Source of the DNA: Dinoroseobacter sp965279125
GTDB lineage: Bacteria; Pseudomonadota; Alphaproteobacteria; Rhodobacterales; Rhodobacteraceae
Assembly (NCBI GenBank): GCA_965279125.1
Contig: CBDIHL010000035.1
Location: 1-64,000, forward strand
Direction of reading: 5' to 3'
DNA: 64,000 nt
Part shown: piece by piece, positions 42,017 to 50,464 of the stretch
How the letters are laid out: each line of letters opens with the position of its first letter
How positions within the stretch are numbered: the first letter of the stretch is position 1
Notes under the pieces: generated by a model
Seen by the model: only the letters and a program-made list of their open reading frames with translations
Databases searched by the model: none
What the model was told of the DNA's origin: nothing
Program-made: the position numbers and the translations under genes

Positions 42017-43845
42017 GATGGGCTCTTTTGTGGGGCGGGTGCTGCGGCTAGCTCGATGGTGAACTCTGCCCCTCCGTCGGGATGGGTGCGCGCGCTGAGA
42101 GAGCCGCCGAAGTCTTTTATGATATTGTAGCTGATCGACAGGCCGAGGCCGAGACCGTGTCCGGGCTCTTTTGTCGTGAAGAAGGGGTCGAACACCTGCG
42201 GCAGGGTCTCATCGGTAAAACCCGGCCCGTGGTCGCGCACGCGGATTTGCCAGCCCCGTTCGGTTTGCGCAGTGTTGATCTGAACAGGCCGTGGCGCGTG
42301 CGCTTCCAAAGCATCCAGCGCGTTGCTGAGCAGGTTCACGATCACCTGCTGCAAACGTACGCGCCCGCCCATGACCCACGCGTCGGCCTCGGGCGGGGTG
42401 AACTCAAGCGCGATCTTCGCCGCCGTAAACCGCGGTGCCATCAGCGCCATTGCGTCCTCAATCACGGGCACCAAGGGGATCGGCCCGATCTTTTCCTGCG
42501 GTCTGCGCGCGAAGTTGCGCAGGTGTTTGGAGATCGAGGCCATTCTGTCGGCCATGTCCGAGATATGGCCGACATTCGTGCGCGCCTCGTCCGAGCGCCC
42601 CCGATCAAGAAAGGTTGCTGCATTGTCGGCATAGGCTTTCACGGCGGCAAGCGGCTGGTTGAACTCGTGACTGAGGGCGGCCGACATTTGCCCCAGCGCC
42701 GCGAGTTTTCCGGCTTGGACAAGCTCGGTTTGGGTGCGGCGCAATTGTTGCGCGGTCGCGGTGCGCTCGGCGACCTCTGCTTTCAGATCGGCGGTGCGTT
42801 CGGCCACGCGCCGTTCCAGCAGGTTTTGCGTTTCGCGTTGATCCTCCAGCCGTTCCAGCAAGCGGTGACGGCGTTGCAAAACGACCGCACCCAGCATACC
42901 CGTGAGCAAGATCGCCAGCACCGCCAAGGTCAGTGTGACACGGGCTTGCGCGCGGGCCGGCCCCGTCGGCGTCAGGATCGATACGCGCCAACCAGCAGCG
43001 GCGATCAGGCGCAAACTGGTTATGTATTCGCTTTGTATACCCTTCGATGTCAACACAAGAAGATCGAGATCACTCTCAAGCGCTTCACGCCGTTGCGGCA
43101 AGGGGGTCAGTCGATCCAGCGGGAATTGACGCGTCTCGGCGATCCGGTCGAGCATCGGCTCTGTCACGGTTCCAAGCGTGCGGAACTGCCAATCCGCGCG
43201 GCTGGACATGAACACTACGTTGGAGCTGTCGGTCACGATCAGGTCCGCCCCGCCATCGCGCCATGTCTCCTCGAACTGGTCCATGGTGATTTTGACGGCC
43301 ACTACGCCGATGATCTCAGTATCGGCGATAACGGGGGCCGCAAAGAAATAGCCACGCTCGCCCGAGGTGGTGCCAAGCGCGTGAAACCGTCCGGTCCCGC
43401 CTGCAAGCGCATCGGTGAAATAGGGTCGATAGGCGAAGTTACGCCCCACAAAGCTGCGATCGGTGCGATAGGAACTGGCGGCAATCGTCGTGCCGTCGCG
43501 GTCCATGACGTAAACATCCGACACATCAAGCGCGAGTGCGGTTTGGCGCAATTGCTCGTTGGCAAAGGGCAGCACGCCGGAATTGGTCGGCTCGCGCAAG
43601 AGCGTGCGCAGGATCGGGCGTTCCGCCAGAAGGCTGGGCAAAGCCTCGGCCCGGCTGAGCGATCCGCGCAACACTTCCGTGGCCAGCCGCAAGGTCGCGT
43701 CATTGGCGCGGCCGGCTTCGATCAGGAAGTACCGCTCAATCCGGGGCAAGGCGGCAATGCTGAGCGCAAGCGCAATCGTAATGCAGACCACCAGCACCTT
43801 GATGGCACGGCGCAATCGGGAAGGCGGGCGGCTGTCCTCGGTCAT
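42013..43845 (-). CDS. dctB: DctB-type sensor histidine kinase
   Basis: The 610-residue kinase has a first membrane helix (IKVLVVCITIALALSIAAL), a large periplasmic double-PAS (dCache) sensor domain (DVYVMDRDGTTIAASSY, SFVGRNFAYRPYFTDAL, ERGYFFAAPVI), a second helix (LTLAVLAILLTGMLGAVVL), a coiled-coil linker and the kinase core: H-box ALSHEFNQPLAAVKAYADNA, N-box LLSNALDALEAH and G-boxes VRDHGPGFTDE and GLGLGLSISY. DctB senses C4-dicarboxylates in other species. It is co-transcribed with dctD. It probably serves the TRAP genes nearby or others elsewhere. Confidence 0.92.
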   Translation of the reverse strand: MTEDSRPPSRLRRAIKVLVVCITIALALSIAALPRIERYFLIEAGRANDATLRLATEVLRGSLSRAEALPSLLAERPILRTLLREPTNSGVLPFANEQLRQTALALDVSDVYVMDRDGTTIAASSYRTDRSFVGRNFAYRPYFTDALAGGTGRFHALGTTSGERGYFFAAPVIADTEIIGVVAVKITMDQFEETWRDGGADLIVTDSSNVVFMSSRADWQFRTLGTVTEPMLDRIAETRQFPLDRLTPLPQRREALESDLDLLVLTSKGIQSEYITSLRLIAAAGWRVSILTPTGPARAQARVTLTLAVLAILLTGMLGAVVLQRRHRLLERLEDQRETQNLLERRVAERTADLKAEVAERTATAQQLRRTQTELVQAGKLAALGQMSAALSHEFNQPLAAVKAYADNAATFLDRGRSDEARTNVGHISDMADRMASISKHLRNFARRPQEKIGPIPLVPVIEDAMALMAPRFTAAKIALEFTPPEADAWVMGGRVRLQQVIVNLLSNALDALEAHAPRPVQINTAQTERGWQIRVRDHGPGFTDETLPQVFDPFFTTKEPGHGLGLGLSISYNIIKDFGGSLSARTHPDGGAEFTIELAAAPAPQKSPS

Positions 43846-43857
43846 GAGAGGGCGGCG

Positions 43858-44610
43858 TCAGGCCTCGGCCAAGGCGGCGATGATGGCCCCGAAATCGCTG
43901 GCCTTGAGCGAAGCCCCTCCCACCAGCGCTCCGTCCACGTTCGAGACCGCGAAGATCTCGGTCGCATTGGACGGCTTGACGGACCCGCCATAGAGCAGCC
44001 GCACGGATAGCCCGACCCCATGCCCGAAGCGTTTTTCAAGCCGGGTGCGCAGGTAGTCATGCACCTCGCCGATTTGATCGAGTGTTGGCGTGCGCCCGGT
44101 GCCGATGGCCCAGACGGGCTCGTAGGCGACGATCAGGTTCTGACCGTTTGCCCCGTCCGGGACGGAGCTGGCCAGTTGGCCTCCAATAATGTCGAGGGTG
44201 TTGCCTTGGTCACGCTCGGCCTCGGTCTCGCCCACGCAGACGATGGCGATCATGTCATTGGCCCAAGCGGCCTGCGTCTTGGCGCGGATCAGGGCATCAG
44301 ATTCCGCGTGATCGGCGCGCCGTTCCGAATGGCCGAGGATCACATGGGTGGCGCCTGCATCGCGCAGCATCTCGGCAGAGACATCGCCCGTATGTGCGCC
44401 GCTTGCGTTTTCGTGGCAGTCTTGCCCCCCAATATGCAGGGCTGTGCCTCGGGCCGCATCGGCGGCGCGCGAGATCAGGGTGTGGGGCGGGCAGATCAGG
44501 ACCTCGGGCCCGTGGTCGCTGGGGGCGTGTCCTGCGATGCCTGCCAGCTCGGTCAGCGCCTCGATGGTCCCGTTCATTTTCCAGTTGCCTGCTGCAAACT
44601 TGGTGCGCAT
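43858..44610 (-). CDS. tpiA: Triose-phosphate isomerase
   Basis: TpiA interconverts dihydroxyacetone phosphate and glyceraldehyde 3-phosphate. The 250-residue barrel starts MRTKFAAGNWKMNG with the active-site Asn-Lys, has VILGHSERR (catalytic His), IVAYEPVWAIGTG (catalytic Glu) and LLYGGSVKPSNA (phosphate loop). Some context residues differ from enteric enzymes, as usual for alphaproteobacteria. The ATG at 44610 gives the family start. It lies 12 nt upstream of dctB on the same strand; a shared transcript is possible but biologically unexpected. Confidence 0.95.
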   Translation of the reverse strand: MRTKFAAGNWKMNGTIEALTELAGIAGHAPSDHGPEVLICPPHTLISRAADAARGTALHIGGQDCHENASGAHTGDVSAEMLRDAGATHVILGHSERRADHAESDALIRAKTQAAWANDMIAIVCVGETEAERDQGNTLDIIGGQLASSVPDGANGQNLIVAYEPVWAIGTGRTPTLDQIGEVHDYLRTRLEKRFGHGVGLSVRLLYGGSVKPSNATEIFAVSNVDGALVGGASLKASDFGAIIAALAEA

Positions 44611-44726
44611 TGCCTGATCCTTTGCGTTGGTCTGCCTCAGCCTTGGCAAGCGCGGGCGCGCGGGTCAAGGCTTGCAGTGGCCTTGCGGGCGGCTTAGGGC
44701 AGCGGCGCACGAAGAGAGGGCTCGGC

Positions 44727-45638
44727 ATGAGTTTGGACGTCATCGACAGCGTAGCGCTTGAGGCGCGCGATCCTGCGAGCTTGCGCGCCTTGGAACGTGG
44801 CGTGCGTGAGACGGGGTTTCTCATGCTGGAGAATACAGTGCTTGGCGCGGATCAGGTGAACACGGTCTTGGCGGCTTATGCGGGGTTTTTCCGATTGCCT
44901 GACGTTGAAAAGGCTAAGGTCGATATGGCGCGGACCGGGGCCACGCGCGGCTGGGGCGCTGCGCAAGCCGAGCAGGTGAACCCGGAAGCCAACCCCGATT
45001 ACAAAGAGGTGTTCGATTGTGGCGCAGCCTTGGCGGAGGGGGATCCGTTGCGCGCAGCCCATCCTGAGGTCCATGGTGCCAATGTCTGGCCGGACCTGCC
45101 AGATGGGTTTCGAGGCACGGTCGAGGGGTATTTTGCAGCGGCCTGTGCGGTGTCGAACATGCTTCTGGCGCGGATCGGGTCCGTTCTGGGCCAGGGCGAG
45201 GAACCGTTTGCAGACAAATTTGATCCGCCCATGGCGATGCTGCGGGGCAATTATTACCCTGCGCGCCCGGATTGGGCCGGGGACAAGGATTTCGGCATCG
45301 CCGCGCATACGGATTATGGCTGCCTGACGCTGCTGGCCACCGATGGTGCGCCGGGCCTTGAGGTTGAGATGCCGAATGGCACCTGGCTGCCCGTTCAGGC
45401 ACAGCCGGGGCGTTTTGTGGTGAATTTCGGCGAGATGCTGGAGCGCTGGTCCGGAGGCGCTGTGCGCGCCACCCCGCACCGGGTCGTTGGCGGAGCTGCG
45501 GAGCGGATCAGCGTTCCGCTGTTCTACAACCCGAGCTATGACACGAACGTCGCCGGACCGGGGCAGGATGCGGTTTCAGCGGGGGACTACCTATCGGCGC
45601 GCTACCGCGAGACGTATGTGCACCTACAGATGGGCTAA
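44727..45638 (+). CDS. Isopenicillin-N-synthase-like 2OG-Fe(II) dioxygenase
   Basis: A 303-residue non-heme iron enzyme with N-terminal DIOX_N-type region (LRALERGVRETGFLML, GFFRLPDVEKAKVDM) and a catalytic core with AAHTDYGCLTLLATDG (His-x-Asp), RFVVNFGEMLERWSGG, the distal His in RATPHRVVGG and the RxS of ERISVPLFYNP. GAGAGG lies before the ATG at 44727. Bacterial members act on amino acids, purines or small aromatic compounds; the substrate is not clear. It ends overlapping the TfoX-like gene by 15 bp, convergent. Confidence 0.88.
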   Translation: MSLDVIDSVALEARDPASLRALERGVRETGFLMLENTVLGADQVNTVLAAYAGFFRLPDVEKAKVDMARTGATRGWGAAQAEQVNPEANPDYKEVFDCGAALAEGDPLRAAHPEVHGANVWPDLPDGFRGTVEGYFAAACAVSNMLLARIGSVLGQGEEPFADKFDPPMAMLRGNYYPARPDWAGDKDFGIAAHTDYGCLTLLATDGAPGLEVEMPNGTWLPVQAQPGRFVVNFGEMLERWSGGAVRATPHRVVGGAAERISVPLFYNPSYDTNVAGPGQDAVSAGDYLSARYRETYVHLQMG

Positions 45639-45947
45639 CGCGCGTCTGGCCCAGTCGGTGGCCAGCTCCGGGTCGTCTTCGGCCCCGTCCGGCAGGCTCC
45701 AATATGGCATCGAGGATGTCTTGCCTGTCTCGCGCGTATAGGTCCACTGCGTGCAGCCCGCCGCTTGCAGTTCCGGCACGAAACTCGGCGCGCCTTTGAT
45801 CATGATCCCAAGCTCGGAATGAACCATCGCGAAGATCGTGCCGTCTTGATAGAGGCATAGCCCGCCCATCATGCGCCGTGTCGTCACCGCGCCGAGATCG
45901 GCAAAAAGCTCGGTTGCGAAAGCGATCTGGTCAGCGCTGATGCTCAC
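45624..45947 (-). CDS. TfoX N-terminal domain protein, GTG start
   Basis: The 107-residue protein matches the TfoX N-terminal domain: DQIAFATELFADLGAVTTRRMMGGLCLYQ, followed by GTIFAMVHSELGIMIK and a C-terminal YWSLPDGAEDDPELATDW over its second half. Full TfoX (Sxy) has an additional C-terminal domain and promotes competence gene expression; single-domain relatives are of unknown role. Translation starts with GTG at 45947, overlapping the stop of the IscA-like gene as GTGA. Confidence 0.82.
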   Translation of the reverse strand: MSISADQIAFATELFADLGAVTTRRMMGGLCLYQDGTIFAMVHSELGIMIKGAPSFVPELQAAGCTQWTYTRETGKTSSMPYWSLPDGAEDDPELATDWARRALAHL

Positions 45948-46321
45948 TTCGCCTGCTCGGTCGCCAACTCGTCCACATCCTTGAACTTGATCGACTCGCC
46001 GCAGCCACACGCATCGACAACGTTCGGGTTGCGGAACTTGAAGCCGGCCTCCAGCAGGCTGACCTCATAATCGATCTCGGTCCCGAACAGAAACATCTGC
46101 GCCATCGGTGCAATCATCACCCGCGCGCCGTCCTGCTCGATCGTCTCGTCCAGCGGATCGACCTCGGTCACGTAATCCATGGTGTATTCCATGCCCGCGC
46201 ACCCGCCCTTCTTGACACCAATGCGCAGCCCCATATGGCCGTCCTTGGCCATCAGCTTGGCGATCTGCTTGGAGGCCGCGGGAGAGATCGAGACGGCTTG
46301 CTTGCCGGGAATGCCGAACAT
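45944..46321 (-). CDS. Iron-sulfur cluster assembly protein, IscA/ErpA family
   Basis: The 125-residue A-type carrier has the three conserved cysteines (KKGGCAGMEY and DACGCGES), which hold a [2Fe-2S] or [4Fe-4S] cluster for delivery to target proteins, and the YEVSLLEAGFKFRNPNV segment. It is translationally coupled to the TfoX-like gene. The DUF59 protein that usually sits beside such genes is 2.8 kb upstream, separated by an acetyltransferase and a TPR protein. Confidence 0.93.
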   Translation of the reverse strand: MFGIPGKQAVSISPAASKQIAKLMAKDGHMGLRIGVKKGGCAGMEYTMDYVTEVDPLDETIEQDGARVMIAPMAQMFLFGTEIDYEVSLLEAGFKFRNPNVVDACGCGESIKFKDVDELATEQAK

Positions 46322-46365
46322 GGGGATGATCCTTTTAACCTGACCCTAAAGGTAGGGTATTGTGG

Positions 46366-46914
46366 CTATCCGCTCAAGGGGCGTGCGGGATTTCCTGCAA
46401 CGGTCTGCCCCGCGCCCACATCGCGCGTGACCACCGCGCCCGCGCCGATCACCGCATCATCGCCCACGGTGACACCCGGCAGCAGCAGCGCGCCACCGCC
46501 GATCCAGACATTGCGGCCGATGGTGATGGGGCGTCCGAACTCTAGGCCCGCGTCGCGGCTGGCTGCATCGCGCGGGTGGTCGGCCGTCAGGATCTGGACG
46601 AGGGGCCCGATCTGGGTCTTGTCGCCGATCCGGATCTCGCAGACGTCGAGCAGCACGCAACCGTAGTTGAGGAACACGTCATCGCCGAGGAAAATATTGG
46701 CCCCGTAATCGGTATAGATCGGGGCACGCAGGGCGCAGTCTTTCCCTACGCCGCCAAACCATTCGCTGAGCAAGGGGCCGCGCACATCGCCGTCACTGAC
46801 CGTGGTCGCGTTATACGCCGCCATAAGCCGCTGGTTCTTGGCGCGGAGGGAGACCAGCTCGGGGTCGCCGGGGCGATACAAGTCGCCCGCAAGCATCTTC
46901 TCGCGTTCGGTCAC
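46366..46914 (-). CDS. Sugar O-acetyltransferase (maltose/galactoside acetyltransferase family)
   Basis: The 182-residue protein has the N-terminal Mac domain (REKMLAGDLYRPGDPELVSLR) and a left-handed beta-helix of hexapeptide repeats (IYTDYGANIFLGDDVFLNYG, RPITIGRNVWIGGGALLLPGV, DDAVIGAGAVVTRDV). The catalytic His lies in ILTADHPRD. It transfers acetyl from acetyl-CoA to a sugar, often as detoxification. Start codon is GTG with GAGAGGA upstream. It starts 4 nt after the TPR gene, so the two are coupled. Confidence 0.9.
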   Translation of the reverse strand: MTEREKMLAGDLYRPGDPELVSLRAKNQRLMAAYNATTVSDGDVRGPLLSEWFGGVGKDCALRAPIYTDYGANIFLGDDVFLNYGCVLLDVCEIRIGDKTQIGPLVQILTADHPRDAASRDAGLEFGRPITIGRNVWIGGGALLLPGVTVGDDAVIGAGAVVTRDVGAGQTVAGNPARPLSG

Positions 46915-46918
46915 GGGA

Positions 46919-49036
46919 TCAGTCCTCTCCCTCCGCCGCGTCCAGCCGCGCGATCAGGTCGCCCCGCAGACGACTCGCTTTCTCATAGTAGAAGCTCGTG
47001 TGAACCGAGTCATAGACGGTCAAGGCGGCCTCCAAATGCGCGAGCGCGGCGCGCAGATGCGGCAGCGGATCGTCCGCGGCCGCGTGGTCGGCGATGGCTT
47101 GCTCGGCGAGGGCAAGGTTTTCTTTGATCTGAGCCCAGTAGTTTGGATGGTCGTCCTTCGTCAAAACGCGCAGGCTTGCACCATAGGCGATGACGGCCTC
47201 GTCCAGCAAAGCTGTGCCCGCCGCGCCATCTGTGCGTATGCCTTGGGTTGCGAGGGCGTTGGCGAGGTTCTGGGTGGTCGTGGCCCAGTCCAGCGGGTGG
47301 TCGGCCTCGGTCGTGACCCGCAAGGCGGCGCGATAGGCGGTGACGGCCTCGGCCAGCAAATCGGTGCCTGCCGCGCCGTCGGTGCGGCTGCCTTGGTTTC
47401 TGAGTGCGATGGCGAGGTTCTGGATGGTCGTGGCCCAGTTTAGCGGGTGGTCTGCCTCGGTGAAGACCCGCAAGGCGGCGCGAAAGGCGGTGACGGCCTC
47501 GGCCAGTAAAGCGGTGCCCGCCGCGCCGTCGGTGCGGGAGCCCTGGGTTTCGAGCGCGATGGCGAGGTTCTGGGTGGTTGTGGCCCAGTTCAGTGGGTGA
47601 TCGGCCTCGGTCCGGACCCGCAAGGCGGCGCGAAAGGCGGTGACGGCCTCGGCCAGCAAAGCGGTGCCCGCCGGCCCGTCAGTGCGGGTGCCTTGGGTTT
47701 GGAGCGCGAGGGCGAGGTTCTGGGTGGTCATGGCCCAGTCCAGCGGGTGGTCGGCCTCAGTCCTGACCCGCAAGGCGGCGCGATAGGCGGTGACGGCCTC
47801 GGCCAGCAAAGCGGTGCCCGCCGCGCCCTCGGTGCGGGAGCCTTGGGTTCTGAGCGCGACGGCGAGGTTCTGGGTGGTCGTGGCCCATTGCAGCGGGTGG
47901 TCGGCCTCGGTCAGTGTTGCCAGCGCCGCGCGCCGCAGATCAATCGCGCGCGCCAATCCGGTGCCCCCATAGCGCAGGCCGTGGGCGTAGAGCGTTTCGG
48001 CATAGGCCTCCCGCTTCTTTGCCGCCTCAACCGCATCCAGCACCGCGAAGCTCGCCGCTGCCCCCTCCAGCAACGCCGCTGCTGCGTCCGGGTTCTGGTC
48101 GAGCAGCTCAACATCCGCCTCCGCCACCATCAATTGCGCGTTGGCCTCGATCACCGGGCGCAGTTTTTCGTCGCGCAGGATCGTGCGGGCATCGCGCAGT
48201 AGCTGTTTGGCCTCGCCCAGTCGCAGGTTCTTGGCGGCGTCCATCGCGGCGGCGTGGATGTTGTCGATCCGGTCGGAGGTGCCTTTGAGCGCGTCCAGCT
48301 CGCGCAAGACGCGGCGGTAATCCTCCGCCCGCTTTTCCAACTCTGCGCGTAAGGTGGGCGTGGGCAGGTCAAACGCGCCCTCGATGTGAAAGCGCGCGGC
48401 GAGGGCTTCGAGCAGGTCACGATTGGCCCCCGCGATGTTGCCCATCGCGTCCGCGACGTTGATAATCTCAGCCTCAACGCGGTCCTGACCTTCCCGGATC
48501 GCGCCCGTGTCTTCCTTGATCTCGCCCAGCAGCCGCGTCTGGATACCCTGCGCTTTCAGCGTGCGCATCACCATGTCTTGGGTAAACGCCGCTTCAAACC
48601 GCGTGTTGCGCCGGAACGTCACGAACGCCGCTTCCAAGGTCAAGGTGATCGCGGTGCGGGTGCCGGGGTCTTCGCCTTTGAGGTTGTCCGGGAACACCTC
48701 GCGCACGAGGGCGTCGGGAAGGGTTCCATCCTCCACCAGCTTCGCCATGCGTTCGGGGTCGAACTTGATCCGTGTGCCTGCGTCTTTGAGCAAGGCATGG
48801 GCGGCGGTGATCTCGGCCTCAGATATATCCTGAGAGGCGGTCAGCGCCTCAAGCGCCGCTTTCTTGGCCGCCTTGACCGTCCCCTTGTCGCAAGACGACC
48901 ACCATTCATAGCCGATCATGCCCAGCACGGCGGCAGGCACGGCAAATCCCGCAAGCGTCGCGCCGCCTGCGATCAGCCCGACGGCGGCCAGACAGATTTG
49001 GGTGCCTTGTTCGGCGAGGTTTTGGCGGTCTGACAT
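46919..49036 (-). CDS. Membrane-anchored TPR-repeat protein with five near-identical 50-residue units
   Basis: The 705-residue protein starts with a glycine/alanine-rich hydrophobic hairpin (ICLAAVGLIAGGATLAGFAV, AAVLGMIGYEWW), has a helical region of ~200 residues with a KEDTGAIREGQDRVE segment like those next to STAND/TPR signalling proteins, another helical domain with coiled coil (RAELEKRAEDYRRVL), and at about residues 397-646 five 50-residue TPR-like units (AVTAYRAALRVRTEADHPLDW type), almost identical also at DNA level (150-bp period). No enzymatic domain is seen. It could be a receptor or scaffold of a stress or defence response; function unknown. The DUF59 gene lies 81 nt upstream. 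Confidence 0.8.
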   Translation of the reverse strand: MSDRQNLAEQGTQICLAAVGLIAGGATLAGFAVPAAVLGMIGYEWWSSCDKGTVKAAKKAALEALTASQDISEAEITAAHALLKDAGTRIKFDPERMAKLVEDGTLPDALVREVFPDNLKGEDPGTRTAITLTLEAAFVTFRRNTRFEAAFTQDMVMRTLKAQGIQTRLLGEIKEDTGAIREGQDRVEAEIINVADAMGNIAGANRDLLEALAARFHIEGAFDLPTPTLRAELEKRAEDYRRVLRELDALKGTSDRIDNIHAAAMDAAKNLRLGEAKQLLRDARTILRDEKLRPVIEANAQLMVAEADVELLDQNPDAAAALLEGAAASFAVLDAVEAAKKREAYAETLYAHGLRYGGTGLARAIDLRRAALATLTEADHPLQWATTTQNLAVALRTQGSRTEGAAGTALLAEAVTAYRAALRVRTEADHPLDWAMTTQNLALALQTQGTRTDGPAGTALLAEAVTAFRAALRVRTEADHPLNWATTTQNLAIALETQGSRTDGAAGTALLAEAVTAFRAALRVFTEADHPLNWATTIQNLAIALRNQGSRTDGAAGTDLLAEAVTAYRAALRVTTEADHPLDWATTTQNLANALATQGIRTDGAAGTALLDEAVIAYGASLRVLTKDDHPNYWAQIKENLALAEQAIADHAAADDPLPHLRAALAHLEAALTVYDSVHTSFYYEKASRLRGDLIARLDAAEGED

Positions 49037-49117
49037 CAGCGCCCCGTGTTGCTATGGGTGCATTGGGGCGAATGCGCGTCGGTGGGTCAAGGGCACAAGG
49101 CCCCCTAGAAGCCCTGA

Positions 49118-49480
49118 CTACATAAAGCCCAGCTCCAGCTTGGCCTCGTCGCTCATCATGTCCATGCCCCATGGGGGTTCCCATACCAGCTCGACATTCA
49201 CCCGCTGCACCCCGGGCAGGGGCTCGACCGCATCGGCGACCCATCCGGGCATCTCGCCCGCCACGGGGCAGCCGGGGGCTGTGAGGGTCATGGCGACATT
49301 CACCTCGGCCTCGGACGAGATGTCGATGGTGTAGATCAGGCCCAGATCGTAGATATTGACCGGAATTTCAGGGTCGTAGACCGTGCGCATCGCCTCGACC
49401 ACGCTGTCATAGAGCGCGTGATCGGTGCTGGATGGTTTGATCAGGGGGGCCCCTTCAAGGGGGGTCGCATCGTTGGCCAT
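49118..49480 (-). CDS. DUF59 (MIP18-like) Fe-S cluster assembly protein
   Basis: The 120-residue protein matches the DUF59/SufT-like family: AMRTVYDPEIPVNIYDLGLIY, AMTLTAPGCPVAGEMPGWV (the conserved Cys), and the C-terminal VELVWEPPWGMDMMSDEAKLEL. It helps mature Fe-S proteins, with the SUF system in many bacteria. The ATG at 49480 has GAGG in front and is preferred to an upstream one. In related species I expect the IscA-like gene directly downstream; here two unrelated genes intervene. Confidence 0.92.
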   Translation of the reverse strand: MANDATPLEGAPLIKPSSTDHALYDSVVEAMRTVYDPEIPVNIYDLGLIYTIDISSEAEVNVAMTLTAPGCPVAGEMPGWVADAVEPLPGVQRVNVELVWEPPWGMDMMSDEAKLELGFM

Positions 49481-49648
49481 TGGGTGCCTCGGCAAAAGTT
49501 GTTGAGTGTTTATATAAGGATTGCACGCAGCGCGTCTAGAGCCTGCGGATACCCTGCGCGCCCTTGCATGAACCCAAACACGCCACGACCTTGCCGCATT
49601 TGCCGGTAAGGTTAACGATTAATTAGGGTTAAGGGACTTTGTTGACCG

Positions 49649-50311
49649 ATGTTAATGGCCTCTATCGTTGCGTCCATGATGATGGGCGGGTTTCTGTTGA
49701 CCGTCACCGGCGAGTCCGATGACGACTTGGCGGTGGATCAGGACGAGGGCGAAGGTCATGACCTCTATGCCGATGATGGCGCGGAGGATGTGGGCGGCGT
49801 CGATGGTTGGGGTGATTTGCTCAGCGATCTGATGGAAGACGACGCGCTCTTGGGCGGGCCGGAGGCTGTGAATGCCGCGGCGGGGTCCGCAGCTGAGGTG
49901 GGGCATGCGCTGCCATCTGAGGCCGAATTGGCCGATCTCAGCGACGAAGATCTGCTGGCCGCGCTCGATGAAGCGCTTGAGGCGGACGAGTTTGAAGATG
50001 ACTTTGCGGATCTGGACCCAGACGGTGTTGCCGCAGCAGAACTGGTCGAGCCGATCTGGACTGAAGATGGTACCGAGATCGTCGTTGACGACTTTGTGCC
50101 CGGCGAGGATGAGCTGATCCTGTCGTTTGATGAAAACGGCGAGGCTCCGCAGATTGACCTGTTCGGCGATCCGTCCGGCAACGCGCTGGTGTTTGCTGAT
50201 GGGCATCTGGCCTTCAAGGTCATGGGCGGTGATGGTCTGGTGATCCCAGAGGATGTGAAGCTTGTGGCTGAGGGCGATGAAATGCCCCTCGCGGAGACAG
50301 CTCCCGCCTGA
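49649..50311 (+). CDS. Very acidic protein with RTX-tail-like C-terminus
   Basis: The 220-residue product starts MLMASIVASMMMGGFLLTV, a hydrophobic stretch that might be an anchor or signal, followed by an Asp/Glu-rich chain (ESDDDLAVDQDEGEG). The last ~80 residues (VDDFVPGEDELILSFDENG, NALVFADGHLAFKVMGGDG) resemble the C-terminal domain following RTX repeats. The next gene carries a related tail (EDYDPGAEKILVAVEAG) and a related start (MLMLGIMTATLLAG), so the two are probably a duplicated pair, one having RTX repeats and the other not. Confidence 0.65.
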   Translation: MLMASIVASMMMGGFLLTVTGESDDDLAVDQDEGEGHDLYADDGAEDVGGVDGWGDLLSDLMEDDALLGGPEAVNAAAGSAAEVGHALPSEAELADLSDEDLLAALDEALEADEFEDDFADLDPDGVAAAELVEPIWTEDGTEIVVDDFVPGEDELILSFDENGEAPQIDLFGDPSGNALVFADGHLAFKVMGGDGLVIPEDVKLVAEGDEMPLAETAPA

Positions 50312-50464
50312 TCCGAGCGCTGATCCGACGGCTCGGCTCAGCGCATCCTCAAAATCGTGAACAATTGACGAAAAGTCACGGCATTAACCACAATCTGCCC
50401 CGCTTCTGCCCCATCTGACCCCCAAGCTTTGCTCAAATGCGTCTTTGGACAAGGAACCAAGCCC

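Noticed and set aside
42082..44010. 642-codon plus-strand frame opposite dctB and tpiA
   Set aside because: Spans two well-supported genes in antisense; composition is typical of a shadow of high-GC genes.
47100..47950. 150-bp repeats considered as a CRISPR or satellite array
   Set aside because: The repeats keep an uninterrupted TPR-coding frame with no spacers.
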